From the NCBI GenBank assembly GCA_038212375.1, contig JBBQUO010000002.1, positions 1 to 45,783 on the forward strand: a DNA stretch of 45,783 nucleotides. Reading direction: 5' to 3'. The notes beneath the pieces were generated by a model. The model saw nothing but the letters and a program-made list of their open reading frames with translations, was not told the origin of the DNA and ran no database searches. Shown here piece by piece: positions 8,982 through 17,034 of the stretch. Both the position numbers and the translations under genes were made by a program. The first letter of the stretch is position 1. Each line of letters starts with the position of its first letter. The DNA comes from JBGTNQ01 sp038212375. Its GTDB lineage: Bacteria; Patescibacteriota; Minisyncoccia; Phycocordibacterales; Zambryskibacteraceae.

Positions 8982-10439
8982 ATGAACATACCTCAGCCAC
9001 AAAAAGGAGCACTTCTGGTACAAGTAATTGTATTTTCAACGATTGCTATTGTGCTCATAGAAGGACTTCTCGGATGGGCAGGGGTAAATATAAAATCCTC
9101 ACGAAACGAAATATATCGAGAACAAGCCATCGAGCTTGCAGAGTCTGGGATTGATTATTATCGTTGGCACCTCGCTCACGCGTCAAGTGACTTCCAAGAT
9201 GGTACAGGAATAGCAGGCCCCTATGTCCACCAAGTAAAAGATAAAGACGGAAATGTAATCGGATCATTTTCTCTTGCTATCACAGCGCCGACAGTGGGCT
9301 CAACAAAAGTGCACTTCGAATCTTCCGGAACACCTGTCGGATCAGCAAGTACTACTCGAACCATCGCTGTCGATATGGCTATTCCTTCACTTGCGAAGTT
9401 CGCGGTGGTGGCAAACGATAATATGCGTTTCGGACAGGGTACAGAAGTGTTCGGTCCTATCCATTCAAATGGAGGCGTTCGTTTTGATGGGCTTGCACAC
9501 AACCTTGTTACAAGTGCACAAACAAGCTACGACGACCCAGACCACAGCGGAGGGGTTGAGTTTGGTGTACATACTCACCTTCAAGCAAATGGAACGGTGA
9601 ACGATAACTTCCAGTCTGCAGAAGCTCCTCCTTCTGCAGTGCCGACGCGCGCAGACGTGTTTCTCGCAGGAAGAAAGTTTCCTGTGCCTGCAGAAGACTT
9701 TGTGGGGATTGCCACAGATCTTGCTACGATCAAGTCTTCGGCCCAATCATCCGGAAGATACTTTGCTCCATCAGGGGTTCAAGGGTACCAAATAATTTTA
9801 AAGTCTGATGATACCTTTGATGTGTACAAAGTAACTGCACAAGTTACTCCAGGAAGTTCTTGTACCGATCCTGGTCAGACAGGTTGGGGAGTGTGGAGTA
9901 TTAAAACAAAGACATTTATTGCAAACTACGCAATACCAGCAAATGGACTAATCTTCTTCGAAGATAATGTGTGGGTCGAGGGTACAATTAATTCTGCCCG
10001 TCTCACAATCGCATCAGGAAAATTCCCTGATAATGCTGCTACGCGCACAAATATCATTGTGAACAACGACCTCAACTATACAAATTTTGATGGGACAGAT
10101 TCTATCGGTCTTATCGCCCAAAATAATATTACTGTGGGAATGGTAAGTGACACAAATCTTGTAATAGATGCAGCGCTGATTGCGCAGAATGGAAAAGTGG
10201 GACGATTCTATTACACTGCGGGAGGGGGAACCAGCTGTTCTCCGTATGATACAAGAAGTTCAGTTACACTCTACGGCATGATCGCAACCAACATACGATA
10301 TGGTTTTGCATATACCGACGGAACTGGATATACCACTAGAAACATTAACTATGATGCTAATCTCCTTTACTCCCCACCACCATCTTTTCCTCTTTCTGGA
10401 AACCAATATCAAATTCTTTCTTGGGAAGAGAAGAAGTAA
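8982..10439 (+). CDS. PilX-like pilus-associated protein with atypical signal
   Basis: 485 residues, starting one base after the preceding stop. The N-terminus MNIPQPQKGALLVQV has the layout of a prepilin signal: Gly9 at the cleavage point, then a hydrophobic stretch IVFSTIAIVLIEGLLGW. The +1 residue is Ala and the conserved Glu at +5 is replaced by Gln14, as in some PilX-like proteins. REQAIELAESGIDYYRWHL (about 47-65) matches the start of the mature domain of PilX-type proteins. The long C-terminal part is beta-rich with NNDLNYTNFDG and GLIAQNNITV segments, resembling polymer-forming or bactofilin-like repeats. No catalytic motif was recognised. Last gene of the pilus operon. Confidence 0.75.
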   Translation: MNIPQPQKGALLVQVIVFSTIAIVLIEGLLGWAGVNIKSSRNEIYREQAIELAESGIDYYRWHLAHASSDFQDGTGIAGPYVHQVKDKDGNVIGSFSLAITAPTVGSTKVHFESSGTPVGSASTTRTIAVDMAIPSLAKFAVVANDNMRFGQGTEVFGPIHSNGGVRFDGLAHNLVTSAQTSYDDPDHSGGVEFGVHTHLQANGTVNDNFQSAEAPPSAVPTRADVFLAGRKFPVPAEDFVGIATDLATIKSSAQSSGRYFAPSGVQGYQIILKSDDTFDVYKVTAQVTPGSSCTDPGQTGWGVWSIKTKTFIANYAIPANGLIFFEDNVWVEGTINSARLTIASGKFPDNAATRTNIIVNNDLNYTNFDGTDSIGLIAQNNITVGMVSDTNLVIDAALIAQNGKVGRFYYTAGGGTSCSPYDTRSSVTLYGMIATNIRYGFAYTDGTGYTTRNINYDANLLYSPPPSFPLSGNQYQILSWEEKK

Positions 10440-10447
10440 CTTCTGGG

Positions 10448-10456
10448 TGCTATAAT
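10448..10456 (+). promoter_or_regulatory. Extended -10 promoter of tpiA (leaderless)
   Basis: TGC plus a perfect TATAAT, then six bases, then the ATG of tpiA at 10463. Transcription would start at or beside the first base of the start codon. Confidence 0.75.
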
Positions 10457-10462
10457 AGATAC

Positions 10463-11227
10463 ATGTCAAAATATATTGTCATCGGGAACTGGAAATTAAA
10501 TCCCGTTTCACCCATTGAAGCAAAAAAATTGTACGCAGGAGTCTTGAAGGTTGCGCAGAAGATGCGCCAGACTGACGTTGTGGTGGTACCTTCTTTTATT
10601 CATATTCCACTGCTTGCTATGAAAAGTAAAAAGCTTTCTCTCGGTGCACAAAATGCATTTGATCAAGACAGTGGCGCATATACGGGCGAAGTCAGTGCGC
10701 TCCAAATCAAAAACGCTGGAGTTACCCATGTCATTGTTGGTCATTCAGAACGTAGGGCGATGGGCGAGACGAGTAATATGGTAAATAATAAAGTTGTTGC
10801 AGTGTTGAAAGCCCGCATGACGCCTATTATCTGTATTGGAGAAGAAGTGCACGACAATCATGGCAACTATCTCGCATTTCTTGAAAACGAAATAAAAATA
10901 GCACTTCGTGGAGTTACCTCAAAAGATCTTTCAAACGTCATTATTGCCTATGAACCTATCTGGGCGATAGGGAAAAATGCAAAAGAAGCGATGAACCCAA
11001 ACACACTTCACGAGACCGTTCTCTATATCCAAAAAGTCCTCGCAGATATATATGGACGCGCTATGGTCAAAAAAGTCCGTATTCTCTACGGTGGATCTGT
11101 TAATCCTGATAATATCGGAGATCTCGTTCAGTTTGGTGCCGTGCAAGGATTTCTTGTGGGCGGTGCGAGCCTATCTGCTGACACGTTTGGAAAACTACTA
11201 ACCATTATTGATACGTATCGTTCATAG
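10463..11227 (+). CDS. tpiA: Triosephosphate isomerase
   Basis: 254 residues. It interconverts dihydroxyacetone phosphate and glyceraldehyde 3-phosphate in glycolysis. NWKLNP places the catalytic Lys at 11. The catalytic His94 lies in VGHSERR and the catalytic Glu164 in AYEPIWAIG. The phosphate-binding GGSVNPDN is near the C-terminus. An in-frame ATG at 10421 lies inside the preceding pilus gene and upstream of a perfect TATAAT. The real start is therefore the ATG at 10463, which gives the expected MSKYIVIGNWKLNP terminus. pgk begins one base after the stop, so the two glycolytic genes form one transcript. Confidence 0.97.
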   Translation: MSKYIVIGNWKLNPVSPIEAKKLYAGVLKVAQKMRQTDVVVVPSFIHIPLLAMKSKKLSLGAQNAFDQDSGAYTGEVSALQIKNAGVTHVIVGHSERRAMGETSNMVNNKVVAVLKARMTPIICIGEEVHDNHGNYLAFLENEIKIALRGVTSKDLSNVIIAYEPIWAIGKNAKEAMNPNTLHETVLYIQKVLADIYGRAMVKKVRILYGGSVNPDNIGDLVQFGAVQGFLVGGASLSADTFGKLLTIIDTYRS

Positions 11228-11228
11228 T

Positions 11229-12356
11229 ATGAAAACTCTCACTGACCTTCCAGAAATTAAAGATAAAATCGTGTTTGTTCGATGTGATTTTAATGTGCCA
11301 ATTGTAGATAAAAAAGTCGGAGATAGTTTCCGTATCGAAAAGGCCATGTGTACTATTAATTTACTCAGGGAGAAGGGTGCAAAGCTCATCCTCGCCAGTC
11401 ATATTGAAAGCGAAGAAGGGACTCTGCGTCCAGTACTTGAATATCTCAGATCGCATTATCCTTCCCTCCCGATTACCTTTGTTGAAGACTACTTTCCCGA
11501 TGGTTTTGATGAGGTAGCAGCAGCACTTGAGCAGGGGAATATTGTCCTTCTCGAAAATCTACGTAAATATCCTGAAGAAAAAGAAAACGATCAGGTATTT
11601 GCGATGCATCTTGCACATTTCTCGCACTTTTTTGTAAACGAAGCATTTCCTGCTGCTCATCGCGCTCACGCATCGGTTGTCGGTATACCAAAGTTTGTTC
11701 CAAGTTTTGCGGGATTAGTCTTTGAAGAAGAGGTTACGACTCTTATGAGAACGTTCAGTGCTCCGCACCCTTTCGTATTCATTCTCGGTGGGGCAAAATT
11801 TGAAACAAAGCTTCCGCTTGTAGAGAAGTTTGTGAAGAGGGCAGACACGATCTTTGTTGGGGGGGCACTTGCCAATGACTTTTTCAAAGCGCGAGGAATT
11901 GCAGTGGGTTCGTCGCTCCTTTCAAAGGGAGATTTTCATCTCGAACGATTTACGGAAGAGTCACTTCGCATTCCAAGTGATGTAGTAGTAGAGGTAAATG
12001 GTAGCAAAGTTACAAAAGACGTTCATGATCTTTCTCCCGCTGATACCATTTCTGATGTTGGTCCTGAATCTATCGAGGCCCTTCGTGACAGTATCATGCA
12101 GGCAAAGTTTATTTTGTGGAACGGACCACTTGGAAATTATGAAAAAGGTTTTAAGGAGGGGACGCTTTCACTCGCGAAACTCATATCGGAAAGTAGTGCA
12201 GAATCTATTGTTGGAGGAGGGGACACTGTTGCATCTATTGCAGAGCTTAATCTTGCAGAAAAGTTTAGTTTTATTTCTACGGGTGGAGGAGCTATGCTCG
12301 ACTTCTTGGCGAATGAGACATTGCCGGGGATAGATGCTCTACACGCGAGCTTGTAA
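11229..12356 (+). CDS. pgk: Phosphoglycerate kinase
   Basis: 375 residues, slightly shorter than typical bacterial PGK (about 390-400). It transfers phosphate from 1,3-bisphosphoglycerate to ADP. The N-terminal substrate motif VRCDFNVP and the hinge/nucleotide motifs FILGGAKFETK, WNGPLGNYEKGF and GGGDTVASI are present, and the C-terminal STGGGAMLDFL is intact. The start is the ATG one base after the tpiA stop; a GTG- or ATG-initiated upstream extension would overlap tpiA. The gene ends ahead of a strong stem-loop terminator. Confidence 0.96.
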   Translation: MKTLTDLPEIKDKIVFVRCDFNVPIVDKKVGDSFRIEKAMCTINLLREKGAKLILASHIESEEGTLRPVLEYLRSHYPSLPITFVEDYFPDGFDEVAAALEQGNIVLLENLRKYPEEKENDQVFAMHLAHFSHFFVNEAFPAAHRAHASVVGIPKFVPSFAGLVFEEEVTTLMRTFSAPHPFVFILGGAKFETKLPLVEKFVKRADTIFVGGALANDFFKARGIAVGSSLLSKGDFHLERFTEESLRIPSDVVVEVNGSKVTKDVHDLSPADTISDVGPESIEALRDSIMQAKFILWNGPLGNYEKGFKEGTLSLAKLISESSAESIVGGGDTVASIAELNLAEKFSFISTGGGAMLDFLANETLPGIDALHASL

Positions 12357-12392
12357 GTGGCAGCTCTAGTTTTGAGCTCACAATAACAAAAG

Positions 12393-12430
12393 AAATCGCA
12401 CACAGACCTTATGGTCTGTGTGCGATTTTT
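12393..12430 (+). terminator. Bidirectional terminator between pgk and the minus-strand HIT operon
   Basis: A 16-bp perfect stem AAATCGCACACAGACC / GGTCTGTGTGCGATTT with loop TTAT is followed by T's on the plus strand. A T-rich stretch also follows on the minus strand. It sits between two converging stop codons (12356 plus, 12429 minus). Confidence 0.92.
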
Positions 12431-12584
12431 ATACAAGCTCTACTCGTTTTTTGAGCCACATTAGTACTCCAAAAATTGGTATAAGTGTAACCGTGGAAAC
12501 TATCATGTACAGAATTCCAATAGATCCCAATGCAACTGCGACGATGAGGAATCGAACTGGTGAAGCTTCGTTAGCTTTACTCAC
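12429..12584 (-). CDS. Small membrane protein (51 aa) downstream of the HIT gene
   Basis: A short frame starting with GTG at 12584 encodes MSKANEASPVRFLIVAVALG and onward. It has two hydrophobic stretches (about 11-30 and 31-43) and a basic end (LKKRVELV). Support comes from a GGAG Shine-Dalgarno at 12592-12595, seven bases before the start. The gene also lies 28 bases after the HIT stop and ends exactly at the bidirectional terminator. I do not recognise the family. It may be a small two-helix membrane protein co-transcribed with the HIT hydrolase. Confidence 0.65.
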   Translation of the reverse strand: MSKANEASPVRFLIVAVALGSIGILYMIVSTVTLIPIFGVLMWLKKRVELV

Positions 12585-12612
12585 AGACACTCTCCAGGAA
12601 AAGATTCTTCAT

Positions 12613-13032
12613 TTATACTAGCAAGTTTTTGATTTCTTCTCCAATTTCTTTTATTTGACCTTCGTACTCATAGTGCGTTGTAGGGAATGTTCCATACCCA
12701 TCACTCTTCATTCGAGGTATTACATGGACATGTGCATGAAAGACTACTTGTCCGGCCGCGCTACCATTATTCATATAGATATTAATTCCTTCAGCGTTTA
12801 CCCCTTCCTTTACTGCAACTGAAATCCTTTTTGCTTCCTGAAAAAGTTTTGCTACGAGTTCGTCTGGAAGAGAAAATATATCGGAATAATGCGCTCTTGG
12901 AATCACAAGTGAGTGACCAAAGTTTGCTGGCTGGATATCAACAAAGGAGAGCGTATCTCCAGTTTCCGCAATAATTTCAGCAGGGATCTCTCCTCGCACT
13001 ATTTTACAAAAAATACAGTTTTCTTCTTTCAT
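12613..13032 (-). CDS. HIT family nucleotide hydrolase
   Basis: 139 residues. HIT proteins hydrolyse or transfer nucleoside phosphates, for example adenosine 5'-phosphoramidate or dinucleoside polyphosphates. The N-terminal CIFCKIVRGEIPA is characteristic of the HinT-like branch and the histidine triad is HAHVHVIP near residue 100. CxxC (residues 6-9) may bind zinc, as in related proteins. The -10 box TATACT ends six bases before the ATG, predicting a leaderless mRNA. Only 35 bases separate its start from the divergent recJ start. Confidence 0.93.
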   Translation of the reverse strand: MKEENCIFCKIVRGEIPAEIIAETGDTLSFVDIQPANFGHSLVIPRAHYSDIFSLPDELVAKLFQEAKRISVAVKEGVNAEGINIYMNNGSAAGQVVFHAHVHVIPRMKSDGYGTFPTTHYEYEGQIKEIGEEIKNLLV

Positions 13033-13038
13033 GTCCCT

Positions 13039-13044
13039 AGTATA
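13039..13044 (-). promoter_or_regulatory. -10 box of the HIT gene (leaderless)
   Basis: Read on the minus strand: TATACT, then AGGGAC, then the ATG at 13032. It is interleaved with the divergent recJ promoter. Confidence 0.6.
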
Positions 13045-13051
13045 ACCCTAA

Positions 13052-13060
13052 TGCTATAAT
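13052..13060 (+). promoter_or_regulatory. Extended -10 promoter of recJ (leaderless)
   Basis: TGC plus TATAAT, then GTTTGCC, then the ATG at 13068. An earlier in-frame ATG at 13059 overlaps the -10 box itself and so would lie upstream of the transcript start. This fixes the recJ start. Confidence 0.75.
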
Positions 13061-13067
13061 GTTTGCC

Positions 13068-14783
13068 ATGTCCGTAAAATCCTATTCCGTCCGTCCTACT
13101 GTTCCAGAGGAAGCTGCGCTCGAACTTGCCTCGTATCATCCACTTCTACAGAAACTGATGCACGCTCGTGGCATCGCTACCGCACAGGCTGCAAGCAAAT
13201 TTCTCCATCCTGACTACGATCTCGATCTTCATGATCCATTTCTTCTCCTCGGTATGGATATTGCAGTCGCTCGCATTCTGCGTGCTATTGAACAGAATGA
13301 AAAAATTTTGATATACAGTGATTACGACGCTGACGGTATTCCAGGTGGAGTAGTGCTACGAGAATTTTTTGAGAAGATTCAGTACAACAGTGTTGATAAT
13401 TATATCCCACATCGTCATGACGAAGGATACGGACTTCATCTCGAAGCTGTAGAAGGATTTGAAAAGGAGGGGGTCCGTCTCATTATTACTGTAGACTGCG
13501 GAATTGTAGATGTGGCACAAGTAGTGCGCGCTCGTGAACTTGGGATGGACGTTATCATTACCGATCACCACGAACCAGGAAGTGTTCTGCCTCCCGCGAT
13601 CGCGATTATCAATCCAAAGCAGGAAAACTGCACCTACCCTGAAAAAATTCTTTGTGGATCTGGTGTCGTATATAAACTTATCCAGGCGATACTTCAAAAA
13701 AATCGTTTCGATCTTCCTGCTGGAAAAGAAAAATGGTTTCTCGATCTTGTGGGTATGGCGACGCTTTCTGATATGGTACCGCTTGTCGGAGAAAATCGCG
13801 CACTTGCATACTATGGACTGAAAGTATTACAAAAGTCTCCGCGTCCTGGGCTCCAAAGAATGTGGAAGAAGCTCGGGATTCAGCCTTATAATATTACGGA
13901 AGATGATATTGGATTTTCACTTTCTCCACGTATTAATGCTGCGTCTCGTATGGGAAAGCCGCATGATGCATTCAAACTCCTACGAACACATGATCCTGTT
14001 GAGGCAGACGAAGCAACCGAACATTTGAGTAACATAAATGACGAACGTAAAGGTGTTGTGGCATCGCTTGTCAAAGAAATTAAAAAACATCTTCGTGAAC
14101 GTGAGCTTGCCGGACCGCTCCCAAAAGTGCTGGTCGTCGGTGATCCGCTTTGGAAACCTTCTCTTCTTGGGCTCGCCGCCAATAGTGTGCAGGATGATTT
14201 TCCCCATCCTATGTTTTTTTGGGGAAGAAATGGTGAAAATCTCATCAAAGGATCCTGTCGCTCTGAAGGGCAGACGAATCTCATCGCACTTATGGAAGCT
14301 GCAAAAGATGCATTCACACAGTTTGGCGGACACAAAATGGCAGGAGGATTTGCAGTTTCATTTGAAAAAATCCACACACTTGAAGATTCCCTCAATGTTG
14401 CCTATGCATCACTTCCTGATGTCGGGAAAAAAGAAGATATATTTCTTGATGCAGAACTCCAGCTTTCTGATGTGAACTGGAATACGTATCGACATATCGA
14501 ACAGCTCGCTCCATTCGGTGTAGGAAATCCAAAGCCGCTGTTTCTGATTCGTGGTGCAGAAGTGAACGAAGTAAAATTATTCGGAAAAGAGAAAAACCAT
14601 CTCGAAGTTTCATTTGCGGGTGAACGCAAACCAATTAAAGCTATTAGCTTCTTTTCAACACCAGAAAGTTTTGCAGTGGTGCCGGAAGTAGGGAAGAAGC
14701 TGGATATCGTGGTAAGTCTTGAGAAATCTACCTTCAGAAACTTCCCCGAGCTAAGACTCCGAATTGTTGATATTATTACATAA
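13068..14783 (+). CDS. recJ: Single-stranded-DNA-specific exonuclease RecJ
   Basis: 571 residues. RecJ degrades single-stranded DNA 5' to 3' in recombination and repair. DHH-superfamily metal motifs are present: DYDADG at 85-90, VDCGI near 143 and DHH at 166-168. The DHHA1 domain carries the FGGHKMAGGF motif near residue 425, followed by an OB-like C-terminal domain (APFGVGNPKP, then beta strands). Start chosen at 13068 because an ATG three codons upstream lies within the -10 box. The stop overlaps the rnhA start (TAATG). Its position before rnhA and comEC suggests a shared unit for processing DNA. Confidence 0.96.
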   Translation: MSVKSYSVRPTVPEEAALELASYHPLLQKLMHARGIATAQAASKFLHPDYDLDLHDPFLLLGMDIAVARILRAIEQNEKILIYSDYDADGIPGGVVLREFFEKIQYNSVDNYIPHRHDEGYGLHLEAVEGFEKEGVRLIITVDCGIVDVAQVVRARELGMDVIITDHHEPGSVLPPAIAIINPKQENCTYPEKILCGSGVVYKLIQAILQKNRFDLPAGKEKWFLDLVGMATLSDMVPLVGENRALAYYGLKVLQKSPRPGLQRMWKKLGIQPYNITEDDIGFSLSPRINAASRMGKPHDAFKLLRTHDPVEADEATEHLSNINDERKGVVASLVKEIKKHLRERELAGPLPKVLVVGDPLWKPSLLGLAANSVQDDFPHPMFFWGRNGENLIKGSCRSEGQTNLIALMEAAKDAFTQFGGHKMAGGFAVSFEKIHTLEDSLNVAYASLPDVGKKEDIFLDAELQLSDVNWNTYRHIEQLAPFGVGNPKPLFLIRGAEVNEVKLFGKEKNHLEVSFAGERKPIKAISFFSTPESFAVVPEVGKKLDIVVSLEKSTFRNFPELRLRIVDIIT

Positions 14784-15538
14784 TGAAAGCTGAAAATACT
14801 ATTTTTACTGACGGGTCGTCTCGAGGGAACCCAGGTCCTGGTGGCTGGGGTGCGATTATCGTTTTTTCTGATGAAAAAACGATAATGAATAATGAATATC
14901 GAATGACGAATAATTCAGTCCAGGAAATCGGAGGGATGGTATCTCACACTACTAATAATAGAATGGAATTAACTGCAGTTATTGAAGCGCTAACCTTTGC
15001 ATCAAAAATTGCCATTCCTCATTCGTTATTCATTATTCATTTGGATTCCAGCTATGTCATGAACGGTGCAACAAAGTGGATCTACGGTTGGCAGAAGAAC
15101 AACTGGAAGACCAGTACAAAGGCAGATGTACTCAATGTAGATTTGTGGCAGAAGCTTGCCCGAGTGCTCCCACTCCTTACGATCGAATGGAAACTCGTAA
15201 AGGGTCACTCGGGAGTACCAGCAAACGAACGTTGCGACGCTATAGCAACAAGTTTTGCAGATGGCGACAAACCTCACCTGTACAGCGGAAATCTTGATTC
15301 CTATGAAATTGATTTACACATTCCAGTATCAAAAGCTCAGGGTTCTAAACTAAAACCTAAAAGCTCTCGAGCTCCTGCATATTCATATGTAAGTCAGGTA
15401 GATGGCGTTATACAAACTCATGGTACATGGGCAGAGTGTGAGCAGAGAGTAAAAGGAGTAAAGAAAACCAAATTTAAAAAATCTATCTCTTCAGCAGACG
15501 AGAAATTTATTATTGATTCATGGAAGACTTCTCACTAA
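14783..15538 (+). CDS. rnhA: Ribonuclease HI with C-terminal viroplasmin-like domain
   Basis: 251 residues. It cleaves the RNA strand of RNA-DNA hybrids. All four catalytic acids are present: Asp10 (FTDGSS), Glu62 (NNRMEL), Asp88 (HLDSSYV) and Asp152 (NERCDA), plus the His of KGHSG. Compared with E. coli RNase HI there are about 14 extra residues between strands 1 and 2 (about 34-47). There are about four extra before Asp88. Both inserts are encoded by an inverted DNA repeat described separately. Residues about 197-245 (YSYVSQVDGVIQTHGTWAEC and onward) resemble the caulimovirus viroplasmin/RNase H hybrid-binding domain. That domain is normally N-terminal, so its C-terminal position is unusual. 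The gene overlaps the next by 19 bases. Confidence 0.93.
   Translation: MKAENTIFTDGSSRGNPGPGGWGAIIVFSDEKTIMNNEYRMTNNSVQEIGGMVSHTTNNRMELTAVIEALTFASKIAIPHSLFIIHLDSSYVMNGATKWIYGWQKNNWKTSTKADVLNVDLWQKLARVLPLLTIEWKLVKGHSGVPANERCDAIATSFADGDKPHLYSGNLDSYEIDLHIPVSKAQGSKLKPKSSRAPAYSYVSQVDGVIQTHGTWAECEQRVKGVKKTKFKKSISSADEKFIIDSWKTSH
14884..14915 (+). repeat. GAAT-family repeat inside rnhA, left arm
   Basis: The unit AATGAATAATGAATATCGAA and its continuation form an inverted repeat with 15013-15043. There are about two mismatches over roughly 28 bases and about 100 bases between the arms. It encodes the MNNEYRMTNN insert of RNase H. Confidence 0.75.
15013..15043 (-). repeat. GAAT-family repeat inside rnhA, right arm
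   Basis: Reverse-complement copy of the left arm. In the rnhA frame it encodes PHSLFIIHL just before catalytic Asp88. Confidence 0.75.
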
Positions 15539-17019
15539 AACACTATGGAATATTTGTGGGTGTGGCAGGATTTCTTGTTGGAGTAGCTTTCGCATCATTA
15601 GGATTATTATGGACCGCTTCTGCGGTTTTTTTGTTATTTCTCAGTGTAATCTTTGCTCTGTATATCCACTTTTTCACGTATGAGAATTCCACACCGAAAA
15701 CATATACCCTCATAATCTTTTTCTGTGTGTTTTCTGCGTTAGGGATTATTCGATTTACGTTTTCAACCCTTCCTCTTGATCCAGATCTTGTACATAGACT
15801 TGGAAGCAAAACAGAAATTATGGGAGAGGTTGTAGAAGAGCCAAGAGTGGGGGAGACGTATCGACAATATATTCTGAAAACTCATTCGGGGATCAAGATA
15901 CTTGTAAGAGCCAATCTCTACCCAGCATTTTCCTATGGCGACATTCTTTCTGGTTATGGAAAGCTTGAACAAGTAAAAGCTTTTGAAACTCCACAAGGAG
16001 TCACGTTTGATTATCCCGCATATCTCGATAAGGAGGGTATTTCGTATGTACTTTCATTTGCAACTACAAAGAAAGTCGGCGTAGAGTCTCATATAGTACA
16101 GACAGCTCTTTTTGGAATTAAAAACTATTTTGACTCTGCGTTTGAAAAAGTAATTCCGTATCCTCAGTCGGGACTTCTTGCAGGAATACTTCTGGGTGTG
16201 ACTGACGGAATGGGAAAAGATATGCTCGCGACGTTTCGTATGGTCGGCATTATTCATATCGTTGTGCTATCAGGGTACAACATTACGATCGTCGCAGAGT
16301 CCATTCGCAAGTCTTTATCTTTTCTTTCTCTCCGCAAAGGGCTCATTGCAGGGACGATCGGAATCATCATATTTTCAACAATGGTAGGATGGACTCCGTC
16401 AGTGCTCAGGGCTTCTATTATGGCTATCCTTGCGATCGTCGCTCGCGCATCGCGGAGAAAATATGATGTAGGTCGGGCGCTCGCTCTCGCAGCATTTTTC
16501 ATGGTTCTCTGGAATCCAAAACTCCTGCTCTATGATCTTGGATTTCAACTTTCGTTCCTTGCCACAATCGCGCTTATTTGGATTTCCCCTAAGGTGCTCA
16601 AAAAACTTAACAAAATTCCAGAGAAATTTGGACTGAGAGAACTGGTCGCGACCACGATCTCGGTGCAGCTGTTTGTATTACCTCTTCTCGTCTATACGAG
16701 CGGATTTATTTCGCTCGGAGGATTTATCGTCAATATCCTTGTGTTGCCGCTCGTCCCTACGATCATGATGCTCGGGTTTGTTACAGGGATTCTCGCACTC
16801 GGCAGTACTTCTCTCGGGTTTATCCCAGGGGTTATTACCTACGCACTTTTGTATTACATACTCTGGATTTCACAAATATTCTCTAAACTCCCTGGCAGTG
16901 TTATTTCTATCAATGGTGTATCTGTGTATTTCCCAGTGTTTTGTTATACGGCATTTGGATTTATCGCATTGTATATACAAAGAAAGAACTTACCTCAAAA
17001 GAAACAAGTCCCAGCTTAG
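15520..17019 (+). CDS. comEC: ComEC/Rec2 DNA-uptake channel, membrane part only
   Basis: 499 residues. ComEC forms the channel that passes single-stranded DNA across the cytoplasmic membrane during natural transformation. N-terminal transmembrane helices and a DUF4131-like OB domain (about 85-175) are followed by the polytopic Competence domain. Its hallmarks are LLAGILLGVTDGM, IIHIVVLSGYNITI, PSVLRASIMA, LWNPKLLLYDLGFQLSF and further helices to about 480. The C-terminal metallo-beta-lactamase domain of full-length ComEC is absent; the frame stops after the last helix and a basic tail. A separate MBL gene lies 900 bases on, beyond a minus-strand SOD gene. The start overlaps rnhA. Confidence 0.93.
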   Translation: MEDFSLKHYGIFVGVAGFLVGVAFASLGLLWTASAVFLLFLSVIFALYIHFFTYENSTPKTYTLIIFFCVFSALGIIRFTFSTLPLDPDLVHRLGSKTEIMGEVVEEPRVGETYRQYILKTHSGIKILVRANLYPAFSYGDILSGYGKLEQVKAFETPQGVTFDYPAYLDKEGISYVLSFATTKKVGVESHIVQTALFGIKNYFDSAFEKVIPYPQSGLLAGILLGVTDGMGKDMLATFRMVGIIHIVVLSGYNITIVAESIRKSLSFLSLRKGLIAGTIGIIIFSTMVGWTPSVLRASIMAILAIVARASRRKYDVGRALALAAFFMVLWNPKLLLYDLGFQLSFLATIALIWISPKVLKKLNKIPEKFGLRELVATTISVQLFVLPLLVYTSGFISLGGFIVNILVLPLVPTIMMLGFVTGILALGSTSLGFIPGVITYALLYYILWISQIFSKLPGSVISINGVSVYFPVFCYTAFGFIALYIQRKNLPQKKQVPA

Positions 17020-17034
17020 TTTTTCTAACAAATT

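Noticed and set aside
12545..12565. tRNA-like T-loop motif GTTCGATTCC on the minus strand
   Set aside because: No matching T stem, anticodon arm or acceptor stem; it lies within the small membrane protein gene.
12418..12621. 67-codon plus-strand frame after pgk
   Set aside because: It begins in the terminator stem and is antisense to the better supported 51-residue minus-strand gene.
13059..13061. Upstream ATG as recJ start
   Set aside because: It overlaps the TATAAT box and would not be on the transcript; the ATG at 13068 fits the normal N-terminus.
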